From Symsagittifera roscoffensis (taxonomy: Eukaryota > Xenacoelomorpha > Acoela > Convolutidae): a DNA stretch of 64,000 nt. The notes beneath the pieces were generated by a model, which worked only from the letters and a program-made list of their open reading frames with translations, searched no databases and had not been told where the DNA came from. Position 1 is the first letter of the stretch. Each line of letters begins with the position of its first letter. Shown here piece after piece: positions 36,501-43,275 of the stretch. The translations under genes and the position numbers were made by a program. The stretch spans positions 1 to 64,000 of the forward strand of contig NW_026970937.1 of NCBI RefSeq assembly GCF_963678635.1, in the 5' to 3' direction.

Positions 36501-39500
36501 ATCACATCATATTTTCCTTCCGAAAGTAAGGCTACCATTGCATATACAAATTTCAGTCCATCCGGGAGATATGCATATCCCGGAGACAACGCAAATACTA
36601 CTCTCAACGTCACTTTATTGAATGATCCCTCCTTTGTCGCGTCTACCACTTCACCCATTGACTCCAGGATGTCTTTTATCGCTGGCCATACTGCGTTTTC
36701 TGCTGTTGCAGGATCTCTGAGCCTGCTCAGAAAACCTCTACTGTGTAGATGGTCATTGATGCCAGCAAACACAATCGTTATCGGGTTCATTTCTGTCTGC
36801 CTTTGTACCCCTATAGCCAATGACACTGATTGCAATAGGTCTAGATCAACTGCGGCCAGCATTATGACGTCCGGCCAAAACAAAGACTTAGAGGTGTACA
36901 CGAACTCTGAATTCGCTACTACCATGATTTTGGCCTTTCTCATCTCTGCTTTGTCGTAGGCGGCGAAGATGGTCTCATCTTTCTTTATCGCTGTCAATCC
37001 GCCATATCTCTGGGCATCACCATCTTGGTTCACTAGTTTTGGGTACACTCTCTCCTTCACATGACCAGGTGGTGTCGTCAATTGCCTAAATATCTTCACG
37101 TGTTGTCCAATCGGCGCTCTCGCCGTCAGGAATCTTCCTGGCCTTTCTTCACGATTCCTCTCATCATGGTTCAATCTCACATCTTGCAACGGTCTTGCAT
37201 TCACAGGTCCTATTGTGTTGTTGGAGGGCAGTCCCTCCAAGTCGGCAAACCTCAAGGCCGTCGTGGAGCTGAAATTTATGCTAGCGGCTACCAACCAGTC
37301 TACGCCGGTTATCGAGTACAATCTGCTGACGGATAGCGTCGCTCCATTCAGCATCCTCCTTGCATCTTCGATGAAGCTCACTCTCTGTAGGTCCAGCTTC
37401 ATTAGTTCTTCTTTGTATATATGCCAAGGAGACGGTATGGATCGCGACCACATCAATGAGCCTCTGCTCGGTCTCTCCTCTCGACTGGTACTCGTCGTCT
37501 CCGATCTAGTGTCCGATCTGGATGTGCCTGCTACTTCCTCGATTGGTTGGTTGACAGGTCCTATCCTTTTCCTAGGATGGATTGTCCTCCTCATCGGTGC
37601 TTCTCCCAACCGATCTTGTACGTCTGTTCTTCGACCTGGTTCACTGGAGCTTTGTTGCCGGTAATTTATGGCGGCTGGGACCGTACCCAAGCGTGTTTCC
37701 AGGTTAGGAGGCACAAAGGTGGTGATCACCGTATCACTCACCGTTCCCTCTTCCTTCAGCACTCCTGTGTCAAAGAGTTCTGCTTCCAGCTCATCCAACC
37801 GTTCTTGGAAGACTCGATTCAACCAAGCTTGTCCTTCGACACTGTCGAAGTGGATGCCATCTGTGGTCAGTCTGGCTTGATCCATGGCTCTCAATTCATG
37901 TTCAATGTCCATGAGGATCATTCTTCCGGCGTTTCGATTTGCTAGGTTTCTCAAGATGTTGTTCCATCTCATGACTCCCTCGTTGTGCCTTCTTCCTGAT
38001 ACTGTCAGGCTTCTTGTGTTCATTGGCACCGTGCAAACGGTCAGTACCGCGCAACTGAACTTCTGCCAGAGAGTAGTAAACAAACACACCATCATTGCTT
38101 CCCACAGTGCTTCCTGCTCATCTGATCCTCTGGAGATGTCATTCGTCCCAACTAAGATCATCACATTGGGTATCTTCCCTGGATTCATCAGCTCCACCAT
38201 GCGATATAATTGGGCAATCGTCGCGCCTCCAAAGGCCATCACCGTGGTGACCCATGAGGTCCTCAAATTCGACAGCACTCTGACTAAGCTGTCTCCCAAT
38301 ATCAGGTGAGATGTCCCGAGTGGTGGTTGCTGCAGGTTCACAGCCGGGCTCCAGGTAGCTCGATTGAAGCAGGCTCTCGGATCCGTCTCCGGAACTCCCG
38401 TGAAACTATACTTCAATTGATTATTCTTCTGCACGTCTATTACACGAGACACTTTCTTCGCTGGCATCTTCCTTACTTTCCTCTCTGGGATTCTCGAGTT
38501 CTCCATGAGTGGTGTCACGTTACTCATCCTTTGTCTGATTACTGTCTGGGAGAGTTGTACTCTGCCCGTATCGTCAATCGTTCCATAGGGTGCAGTCACC
38601 CCGGAACCTGGTGCATTCTTGTTAGCGACCAATCGTCCAGCGGTCTCTATCAGTTTTCTCACTGTCTGTTCTACGACGGGATCACCCAAGGTGTCACTAG
38701 GATCCGGGATTGTTACTCGGTTCGTCTCTGCTGGAAGCCGTGTCTCCGTTGTTTGACTCATTTCTCGAGGTGTCAAGAGCTCCATCGGGGACTGCCCACG
38801 AGGAATATCCCTTGCAGGTATCATTTTCTCAATGGACGTCGTCAACGCCACCTGCTCCGATCGCTCTTTGTATTCCTGCCTTAAGCGTTCGATCTCTTGA
38901 CCCTGCTTTTTGTTGCAGTCTTCAAACAACTTTCTCCACATGTCCCGGTCTTCCTCCATCGCCAGCATGGTCTTCGTCATATCGTCTAACTCCTTCTTCG
39001 TACTTCTCAACTGATCGTTCATCTCGTCCAGATCTTGTATGGTTTGGTTCGTCTGAACCTTCTGTGTTACTTTCGCCCCTTTTGGTGGCACAGCTGCTCT
39101 CAGTGGTGAACCAGACGAGGTCGCCTCGCTGTTCATCTCCCGATGCATTCTCGTCAGCCCAGGTTTGGGCTTGGAGGGCATTGGCATCTCACCTGGTTGG
39201 TAAGTCCTAGAACTTCCCAACCCAGGCTCATTCGCCAAGTCACTCCCTGAGAGAGCCCCGTTTCTCCACCTCATCACTCTCATGTTCGGGCGGTCTAGTA
39301 CTCCTCTTTCTCCATATGCTGCCATCAACAGGACTTCCGTGGGGCGGTCCCCACGGTTGTCGTGCCCCAAGATGTTAATCAGGGCGGTCAGCAACATGAC
39401 CACCTCTGGGTCCTCCAGAGCGAAGTCTCGTTCGATCAGCCGACGATAGATCGCATCTACCATCGGTCCTACATATGCCTCTGCCAGGTCCATCAATTCA

Positions 39501-39520
39501 TCCAGGTTGAAATTGTCCAT
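30575..39520 (-). CDS. Giant 2,981-residue protein with SGNH/GDSL hydrolase domain
   Basis: This is a single uninterrupted ORF after pol, in the place env occupies in retroviruses, but I see no signal peptide or fusion-protein features. Residues about 160-225 form a coiled coil. Residues about 405-590 are an SGNH/GDSL hydrolase with all four blocks visible: GDS (Ser411), GG (Gly432), GTND (Asn460) and DGIHFD (Asp554, His557). These enzymes hydrolyse esters; the substrate here is unknown. Residues about 865-1090 contain a second block with AGIND (920-923) that may be a degenerate relative. The remaining ~1,900 residues match nothing I recognise; Ser/Pro/Glu-rich linkers alternate with compact-looking segments, so it may be a polyprotein. 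SGNH/esterase domains are known from ORF1 of CR1-like LINEs. The start is the first Met, in the same place in element 1. The element 1 copy is degraded. Confidence 0.9.
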   Translation of the reverse strand: MDNFNLDELMDLAEAYVGPMVDAIYRRLIERDFALEDPEVVMLLTALINILGHDNRGDRPTEVLLMAAYGERGVLDRPNMRVMRWRNGALSGSDLANEPGLGSSRTYQPGEMPMPSKPKPGLTRMHREMNSEATSSGSPLRAAVPPKGAKVTQKVQTNQTIQDLDEMNDQLRSTKKELDDMTKTMLAMEEDRDMWRKLFEDCNKKQGQEIERLRQEYKERSEQVALTTSIEKMIPARDIPRGQSPMELLTPREMSQTTETRLPAETNRVTIPDPSDTLGDPVVEQTVRKLIETAGRLVANKNAPGSGVTAPYGTIDDTGRVQLSQTVIRQRMSNVTPLMENSRIPERKVRKMPAKKVSRVIDVQKNNQLKYSFTGVPETDPRACFNRATWSPAVNLQQPPLGTSHLILGDSLVRVLSNLRTSWVTTVMAFGGATIAQLYRMVELMNPGKIPNVMILVGTNDISRGSDEQEALWEAMMVCLFTTLWQKFSCAVLTVCTVPMNTRSLTVSGRRHNEGVMRWNNILRNLANRNAGRMILMDIEHELRAMDQARLTTDGIHFDSVEGQAWLNRVFQERLDELEAELFDTGVLKEEGTVSDTVITTFVPPNLETRLGTVPAAINYRQQSSSEPGRRTDVQDRLGEAPMRRTIHPRKRIGPVNQPIEEVAGTSRSDTRSETTSTSREERPSRGSLMWSRSIPSPWHIYKEELMKLDLQRVSFIEDARRMLNGATLSVSRLYSITGVDWLVAASINFSSTTALRFADLEGLPSNNTIGPVNARPLQDVRLNHDERNREERPGRFLTARAPIGQHVKIFRQLTTPPGHVKERVYPKLVNQDGDAQRYGGLTAIKKDETIFAAYDKAEMRKAKIMVVANSEFVYTSKSLFWPDVIMLAAVDLDLLQSVSLAIGVQRQTEMNPITIVFAGINDHLHSRGFLSRLRDPATAENAVWPAIKDILESMGEVVDATKEGSFNKVTLRVVFALSPGYAYLPDGLKFVYAMVALLSEGKYDVIISAPNCMIEMENLRPLKAELPAVWSDISNAMRGFKDHALHMLVLDEVLGLELSNFSRQLKLKPRIDDDHRVITAMSNDLWFRAMEVASEDTRRKNSLETRAHLEAMVLRTKPEANQWLHLNPRVAALGADAFQQGPVMITKIHAYLLKEVNLAENAGEKTAEFVNRMCQITLETFWTQEVKGQEGFERTDSMLEGLGAGWTASFLAKVYPKVSHYLIKEFLQAVVKVSIVELIALFVTFGAENFVKGPVILLTDGIQNLRLDGLLTLIAITHGNLGGLMKLARCPEQMKERVRNLDMKKSTDSWNKIRDLRHTLIQYLLQQNRFGTGEDETIEREEDVRRHVGGMPLLTDLSLAMRIDPLALITGVTEFVTVIYGPAVTFAFPDVKVEAYRRSVLHLNLISAVDGSTLNWCEQHALRELMSEDLLFAKISEPEMTVINFDDHFCDRMGEVERGHIEVFPKLWNLRPYDKTNGEMTRVPRLTAAYHKVREETKDWGDYKKLPEAIPEFPLIRRMLLGAVSVVQTPRLRAFETNERRVGNFSATMDPYFVGRNAAVLQYTRFAYTDQATRRRISNAATPKPEGFDEEWRGLGLAPMRMRGRTELPEASVILTSVRKEMKAAGVLQTRIFLAPFGCEEIKVVHGEEEDKSAGTLLIPRFQEEADNDKQGPSNSNRDKSEGDDGQGGNRQTEEPMQQDQAGGEDDRASTGGTSSLDFNIFSDLENNADTLETTEPADGGISTLEPPSAFEEMKRNLPESSSPGNTRNNDQRILMESPRRRRIEASARVPFLGTLPEEEWEVHHRDHESRTGCKLDRVAFMEEVWTVIQSYGTQSILKTGLNQPLMREVLDKLDECEGRLSELLIDSATDESEANSPIKMTPQDNEGEVVYLSRTRRGTMRSKMVIDKINAMKMKLGSRVMPRRIGKTKVDSEISMKAGNSAKRKRVEEVMDLGQGDYQLSGTDRILTDIAMVPPILMAGIKSTGYKSKRSDRTLTGATLEMEILSQCGESKMRDFKPSPMNHGKGSVAGQLTPVEYNRLTVSETVSIDEPTGGYMEMLEYRNSARGYVVALEDEKAMEGYLEMMLQGTTLKQKAYGTLASSDVEAETIEQLVSLPWKAVVLRYFEEEMRTTPRIHALVAVPYVRTELQLRLAWCMMGLTREEYDSEERKRSKEETVFLMTNLRDLIVQEGAAVACAKRRDALCFIRFMIEQISVPALSTCVKMLKEGDERTKAMFLLAMLDMQQSKPMRVNMKEPEELEPMKKIDEIRRFSNKELRLTKESMGALPKSSEYCGPIKKKSYSYVSGIIGIAYNPFLSEDIRDCFFDYEQAVLLRFWTSRIVTTKSVNNPQAKLGLVLEEEVTAPSVPKSDKRVEFGLGFSDELLRTSLMAVWELMKPSWCPSPNADSILRATQDMQRELNADCNLRDLNIIYNVMITASKSNGEDRVELPGWGPEDWVKPGSCLAEVCGLEGHVCGSLDCVKTLEKQHKQLTVLFGNVVMKARTETELIADGHGGTDVNLVTALGFYSMFGSLESLLNLEQKHEMVTAISVEVFPGVLQTEQKYIGKWREAIETEMNIRHRETYCRPSGARYLVGSTLALMCKSRYPVHFVAVDVKSTRTIVDQAFSVPKCVRLARMSEKSYELLCKMFSAVPERTKEELESILGKKFMGYVSGNFSDFEKQKQRGSTVTDYNAVDENDEIHRVMMEVEPLLEASGKRNWRSIMLTHDEFPCHCLLQTWWYPKRSNLVLIWDSGELLSMGLPDSSQPITIVIVGVMMAIRWLEAHVRENNRQEAPTREQLQKLDCLKDLDLFETMCKVLNIPMEVKKIWARKRLMPWFRANMTAWLYEYAKKHMSKHGRVYSEYQLDIGAGAFKRAFVTHRNAVTTAVKRISRTSERSGNEKAEMLKEDLERNVTLCLHNSFCRNRESNVDPLPCCKQRVEEQKCWRTASNSVRIVNDVLQDTETESAESVSQEEEMEH
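36251..36928 (-). other. Possible second, degenerate SGNH-like region
   Basis: Residues about 865-1090 of the giant protein run from IMVVANSEF through IVFAGINDHL to a hydrophobic strand VIISAPN. AGIND resembles SGNH block III (GxND), but there is no GDS block and no clear DxxH. If related, it lacks the catalytic Ser and would be inactive. Confidence 0.35.
37751..38308 (-). other. SGNH/GDSL hydrolase domain of the giant protein
   Basis: Block I is LILGDSLVR (Ser411 codon at 38288-38290). Block II is AFGGATI. Block III is LVGTNDIS (Asn460 codon at 38141-38143). Block V is TDGIHFD. The catalytic Ser, Gly, Asn, Asp and His of the family are all present, so the domain should be active if folded. 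Confidence 0.88.
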
Positions 39521-39916
39521 ACTGTTCTTTCCAAGTTTGATTTGATTTCGATTTCAAGTTTTGACTCAAGTGAGCAATTAAATGATCAATCAGGATCTAG
39601 AAAAGAAATCACGAATGTCACACCTGTCAATTTCACCTTAACATACATCGTTAAAATTTGCTTAAAGACAGTTCAGATAAAAAGATATTTATCCTAAAAT
39701 TTATTAAAATCAATTGGTTTCTAAAATTTTGGAATTCGACCTAAGATTGGACAGTCCAAACTTTGGATCTATTCCCAAGATCGTCATTTAGTTGTTCATG
39801 GTCACTAACCCCTACTTACCCATGATCTTAATAACCTAACACATAACATAACATAACGCACCTCTCACATATTACACACAACTTAGTCTTTGGCCTAACA
39901 CCCTCTCGCACATCAC
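39521..39916 (-). other. Gap between pol and the giant ORF, element 2
   Basis: 396 bp without a gene. It carries dyad TTGGAC-A-GTCCAA (39747-39759) and a shorter ATAAC microsatellite (about 39840-39857) than element 1. AG lies directly before the giant-ORF ATG on the transcribed strand, but without a pyrimidine tract, so a splice acceptor is unproven. Confidence 0.6.
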
Positions 39917-42900
39917 TCAGCCTATACTTAAGTAATATTTCTTATGTAGATATACTTGTATGTTCTTATCAGAGAATATCACGTGTACAAGCGCGTACAA
40001 TTCACGAGGATGCAGTCTTCCTCTATTTGGATCGTACACTGGAAGCGAGAGCTCCTTCACGTCCATTTCCACAAGGAAGTCCCTCAGCCTCGTCAAAGAC
40101 AAGACTAGGTTTTCTGGGTCCACGTGCTGCTTCTCCGTCGCCCTCGTTACCAAGAAGCACAAGTACTTTCCCGTTATCTGCGACACCGCCGGGGGTAAGG
40201 CTGCTACGCCCCCTATCCCTGGTCTTTGCTTCCAAAGGAATTCCACGTTTTTATATTCCCTCTTAAAATCTGCCGCTAGCGCCGTCCTAAAACTCATGTC
40301 TGCGGTGATAGCTACCGCACATGTTCTGTTTGTGAGTATGAAATCACTGTCTGTTAGTATTATGTTACTAGAATATTCATTTGGTAAATTAAAATATGAC
40401 TCAACTACCCTGCCTATGTCAGGTTTCTTAGGTTCTTCACCTGTTTCTGCTTCTAAGTTTCCTGTTTCTCTTGCTATTCTCAATTTTTTTATTATCAAGT
40501 TTTCAGTGTGGGTAAGTCCTACCCCCACTCCCCGGACAAAAATATCCATCGGCGTCCCCGTCGATCGCATACCGGGTATTAAGTCAAGATTAGAAGCTGG
40601 AATGAGAAGTTGTCCTTCCTGGGCAGCCCAGGAAGGATCATCTCGTTCGGTCTTAATGTATTTCGCGCTTTCGCGATCTACGTCTTGAATCGTAACGCTG
40701 GTCTTTTCAGGGTCTGATGTCATTTCGTTCAGCCACTCTAAGACACGCAGGTTCGTCAGGTCTTGTTCATTTGACTGCTGTTGCTCATCGTCGAACTCCA
40801 CCTCGGGTTTCGACCAGTCGTCAACCCACTCATCGTTGTGATCATCGACTATGTCAATGTCCTGTGACACTGTTATTTCCTCTAAACCCACTACTTCCTC
40901 CACTATTTTCTTTAGATCTATCCTATCCACTACAAAGTCGTCACCGTAAGGATTGTGTTTCTTTCTTAGTCTCGTCCCGTCTTTCTGACGAGTCTGCATC
41001 GTGAACGGAAGATCTGGTTCCATGTTCTTGGGAACCTCTGTCTGTTCGGAATCCTGCCAATCTTCCTCTGCGTAGGGCAAGGTTTCATCGTCCGCTTCGA
41101 TCTGTTCGTTTGGATCCAGGTCCAATGGTGTATCCATACCTTCCTCTACGACTTCGTTTCCATCGTTCTTCTCCCTGGTGCCTTTTTCATTGACCTCACA
41201 AGCAGGATCCATCATTAGATAATCCCCTTCTTCCATGTCTGCAGGTATACACCAGTCTTCTGTCGATGGATTGTGTGGCTTGATGTTCTCGTAGTGGGCG
41301 GCTCGGTCAGTACTCAGTCTATAAAAGCGTCCCTCTTGGTGCACCTCTGTAATCATGAAGGGTCCCCTCCACTTCTTCAGAAGCTTTTTCGTCCCTTTCG
41401 GTGGTATAACGTTCTGAAATACCCATACGTAGTCTCCCACCGAGTAAGCCTTTGCACCAGCTGTTTTCTTGTCGAATCTTTTCCTCTGCCTTGCCTGTGC
41501 CTGCTGAGTGTTTCGTCTACACAAGTCGTTCAACTCCTGTTGGCGTCTGATCACATCCCTCACGTAGACCTGTGGGGATGTTTTCTTTCCCTCATACTCT
41601 GGGTAGAAGAATGTCAAGGGTAAAGACTTCTCGTGTCCCGTCAGCATCATGTGTGGACTGACTCCAGTGGTGGAGTGTTGCGTGCTATTATAAACTCCCA
41701 TCACCTGTGGAAGGTATCTGTCCCAATCGGTCATGTACCTGGAACAATATACCCTCAGCATCGACACTAACGTCCTATTCTGTCTTTCCACTAAGCCATT
41801 CGTCTGAGGGTGGTATGTCGTGGAGTGAGCCTGAGCGACTTGTGACCGTCTCATAAGCTCTTTCGTAAGCTCGCCTACGAAAGCCGTTCCATTGTCCGAT
41901 TGAAACGTCATTGGACATCCGTGTCTTGCTATCCACGTATTGATCAGGTGGTCGCATGTCTCTTCCGCCGAGGCAGTGATGCAGGGCACGGCCTCTGCAT
42001 ACTTCGTGAAGTGATCTATCATGACCAAGACTTGGTTGTAACCGCTGTCTGTCATGCATATCTTCTGGTGATCTATCTGCACCACCTCGTTGAATTCAGA
42101 CGACTCAATTGATTGTAAAGGAAATCGCAACTTCCTAGGATCCTTGACCTGTTGGCATGACAGACATGCTGTCACCCATTTCTCGCATGCCTTTTTCATC
42201 CCAGGCCACTCAAAGCGCTTCAGGATCCTCTGATACACTTTGTCGATCCCTTGATGGCCCATCTGATCATGCGACCTGAATAATAGTTCTGTCTGATAGA
42301 GTTGCGGCAACACTATCGCGTTATATTTGTATAAGACCTTGTCTTCTTCTCTTCTCCTGCAAGCCACGATCCCGTCCTTGTTCAGATATAATCTCCCCTC
42401 CTTCTGCATGAAGTATTGTCTCAGGATCCTATAGCTGTCTTCTTCCAGATCACCTTTGTCAGGTGCACCGTTTTCTATCCACCTTTTTAGGTTGCTTGTC
42501 ATGCGATCATTTCTCTGCGCCCTTAGAAGGTCCGAGAGTCTGTATCTCGCCTTCAAGTACGTCTTCATGACTCTCATCTGACTGTTCAGCTCGTTGGGCT
42601 GATGTGTGTCTTCTTCCATCTTAACGCACCAAATCTTCGCCAACGGTTGTGTTTCTTGTTGAAACGGCTGAAGATCAGTCCTGACTACCTCTTTCTGCGG
42701 CAACAGGCTTATCGAACGTTTCGATACCGCTATCGTTTCTAAGTCATCCGCTGCATTGTCAAAGACTCTTTCGCTTGGTATTAGGTAGCGATCACTGTCA
42801 GGATCCTGGTACACCTCTCTGTCCAGGTTTCTCGCCCGAGTTTCCACTAGTAGCGTGTGTATCGCTAGTTCTGACAGTTCTGATCCCGAGGTCGAATCCC

Positions 42901-43159
42901 TGTCTGAATAGGTGTTCATTCTCGAGCTTTCTGACTTATCATCCGTCGAAGGTGTTGTGCTGGAGACTGCACGCTCCTCCAGATCATGTCCGTATTTCCT
43001 TCGCATCCATCTGAACTCCCCGGACAAAACTTTGTTCTCTAGGTCCTGTTTCTCATCAGGAATTTTCTCGTCTATCTCGGACTCCCCGGACAAATTTCCT
43101 TGTCCCGGGTGTTGATCTTGTGATCGCTGGTTTTTCTCCTTATCCTTCTCCCCGGACAA
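39917..43159 (-). CDS. pol: pol of element 2, integrase and C-terminal macro domain segment
   Basis: 1,080 codons; the first Met shown is only the first after a frameshift. Residues 1-66 hold three 22-residue repeats beginning SGEK, LSGES and LSGEF. The integrase zinc-binding residues are His297, His302, Cys332 and Cys335. The catalytic triad is Asp363, Asp422 and Glu458, a D-X58-D-X35-E spacing. A GPF module is at 599-601. An acidic linker (about 640-850) leads to a macro domain at about 935-1075. Integrase inserts the cDNA; the role of the macro domain is unknown. Unlike element 1, the segment is unbroken to its stop, which shows that the macro domain is covalently part of Pol. Confidence 0.92.
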   Translation of the reverse strand: MSGEKDKEKNQRSQDQHPGQGNLSGESEIDEKIPDEKQDLENKVLSGEFRWMRRKYGHDLEERAVSSTTPSTDDKSESSRMNTYSDRDSTSGSELSELAIHTLLVETRARNLDREVYQDPDSDRYLIPSERVFDNAADDLETIAVSKRSISLLPQKEVVRTDLQPFQQETQPLAKIWCVKMEEDTHQPNELNSQMRVMKTYLKARYRLSDLLRAQRNDRMTSNLKRWIENGAPDKGDLEEDSYRILRQYFMQKEGRLYLNKDGIVACRRREEDKVLYKYNAIVLPQLYQTELLFRSHDQMGHQGIDKVYQRILKRFEWPGMKKACEKWVTACLSCQQVKDPRKLRFPLQSIESSEFNEVVQIDHQKICMTDSGYNQVLVMIDHFTKYAEAVPCITASAEETCDHLINTWIARHGCPMTFQSDNGTAFVGELTKELMRRSQVAQAHSTTYHPQTNGLVERQNRTLVSMLRVYCSRYMTDWDRYLPQVMGVYNSTQHSTTGVSPHMMLTGHEKSLPLTFFYPEYEGKKTSPQVYVRDVIRRQQELNDLCRRNTQQAQARQRKRFDKKTAGAKAYSVGDYVWVFQNVIPPKGTKKLLKKWRGPFMITEVHQEGRFYRLSTDRAAHYENIKPHNPSTEDWCIPADMEEGDYLMMDPACEVNEKGTREKNDGNEVVEEGMDTPLDLDPNEQIEADDETLPYAEEDWQDSEQTEVPKNMEPDLPFTMQTRQKDGTRLRKKHNPYGDDFVVDRIDLKKIVEEVVGLEEITVSQDIDIVDDHNDEWVDDWSKPEVEFDDEQQQSNEQDLTNLRVLEWLNEMTSDPEKTSVTIQDVDRESAKYIKTERDDPSWAAQEGQLLIPASNLDLIPGMRSTGTPMDIFVRGVGVGLTHTENLIIKKLRIARETGNLEAETGEEPKKPDIGRVVESYFNLPNEYSSNIILTDSDFILTNRTCAVAITADMSFRTALAADFKREYKNVEFLWKQRPGIGGVAALPPAVSQITGKYLCFLVTRATEKQHVDPENLVLSLTRLRDFLVEMDVKELSLPVYDPNRGRLHPRELYALVHVIFSDKNIQVYLHKKYYLSIG
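39935..40357 (-). other. TARG1/OARD1-like macro domain at the C-terminus of Pol
   Basis: The order of motifs follows the OARD1 (TARG1) branch of ADP-ribose-binding macro domains: AITADMSFRTALAADFKREY, then GGVAALPP, a strand KYLCFLVTRATEK, PENLVLSLTRLRDFL, KELSLPVYDPNRGRLHP and a final strand NIQVYL. In active family members the loop after the LPMP-like strand reads GCGLD and supplies a catalytic Asp; here it is DPNRG, so hydrolase activity is doubtful and binding alone is more likely. A macro domain is not a standard part of Ty3/gypsy Pol. Confidence 0.75.
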
Positions 43160-43275
43160 ATAGTCTTGCAGCAGATTTTGTTTTACAACTCCACCCTCTT
43201 TATCCCGGTCTACAAAGGTGACAGTTTTCTTTTGCTTGCCGCTCTCCCGTCCTTTCTGTCCGTAAGAAGTACTGG

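Noticed and set aside
36228..36959. Long plus-strand frames opposite the giant ORF (up to 243 codons)
   Set aside because: They are antisense shadows of a constrained minus-strand ORF, without domains; their lengths change between elements 1 and 2.
30575..39520. The third ORF as a retroviral env gene
   Set aside because: No signal peptide, furin-like site, fusion peptide or terminal membrane anchor is visible, and the recognisable domain is an SGNH hydrolase.
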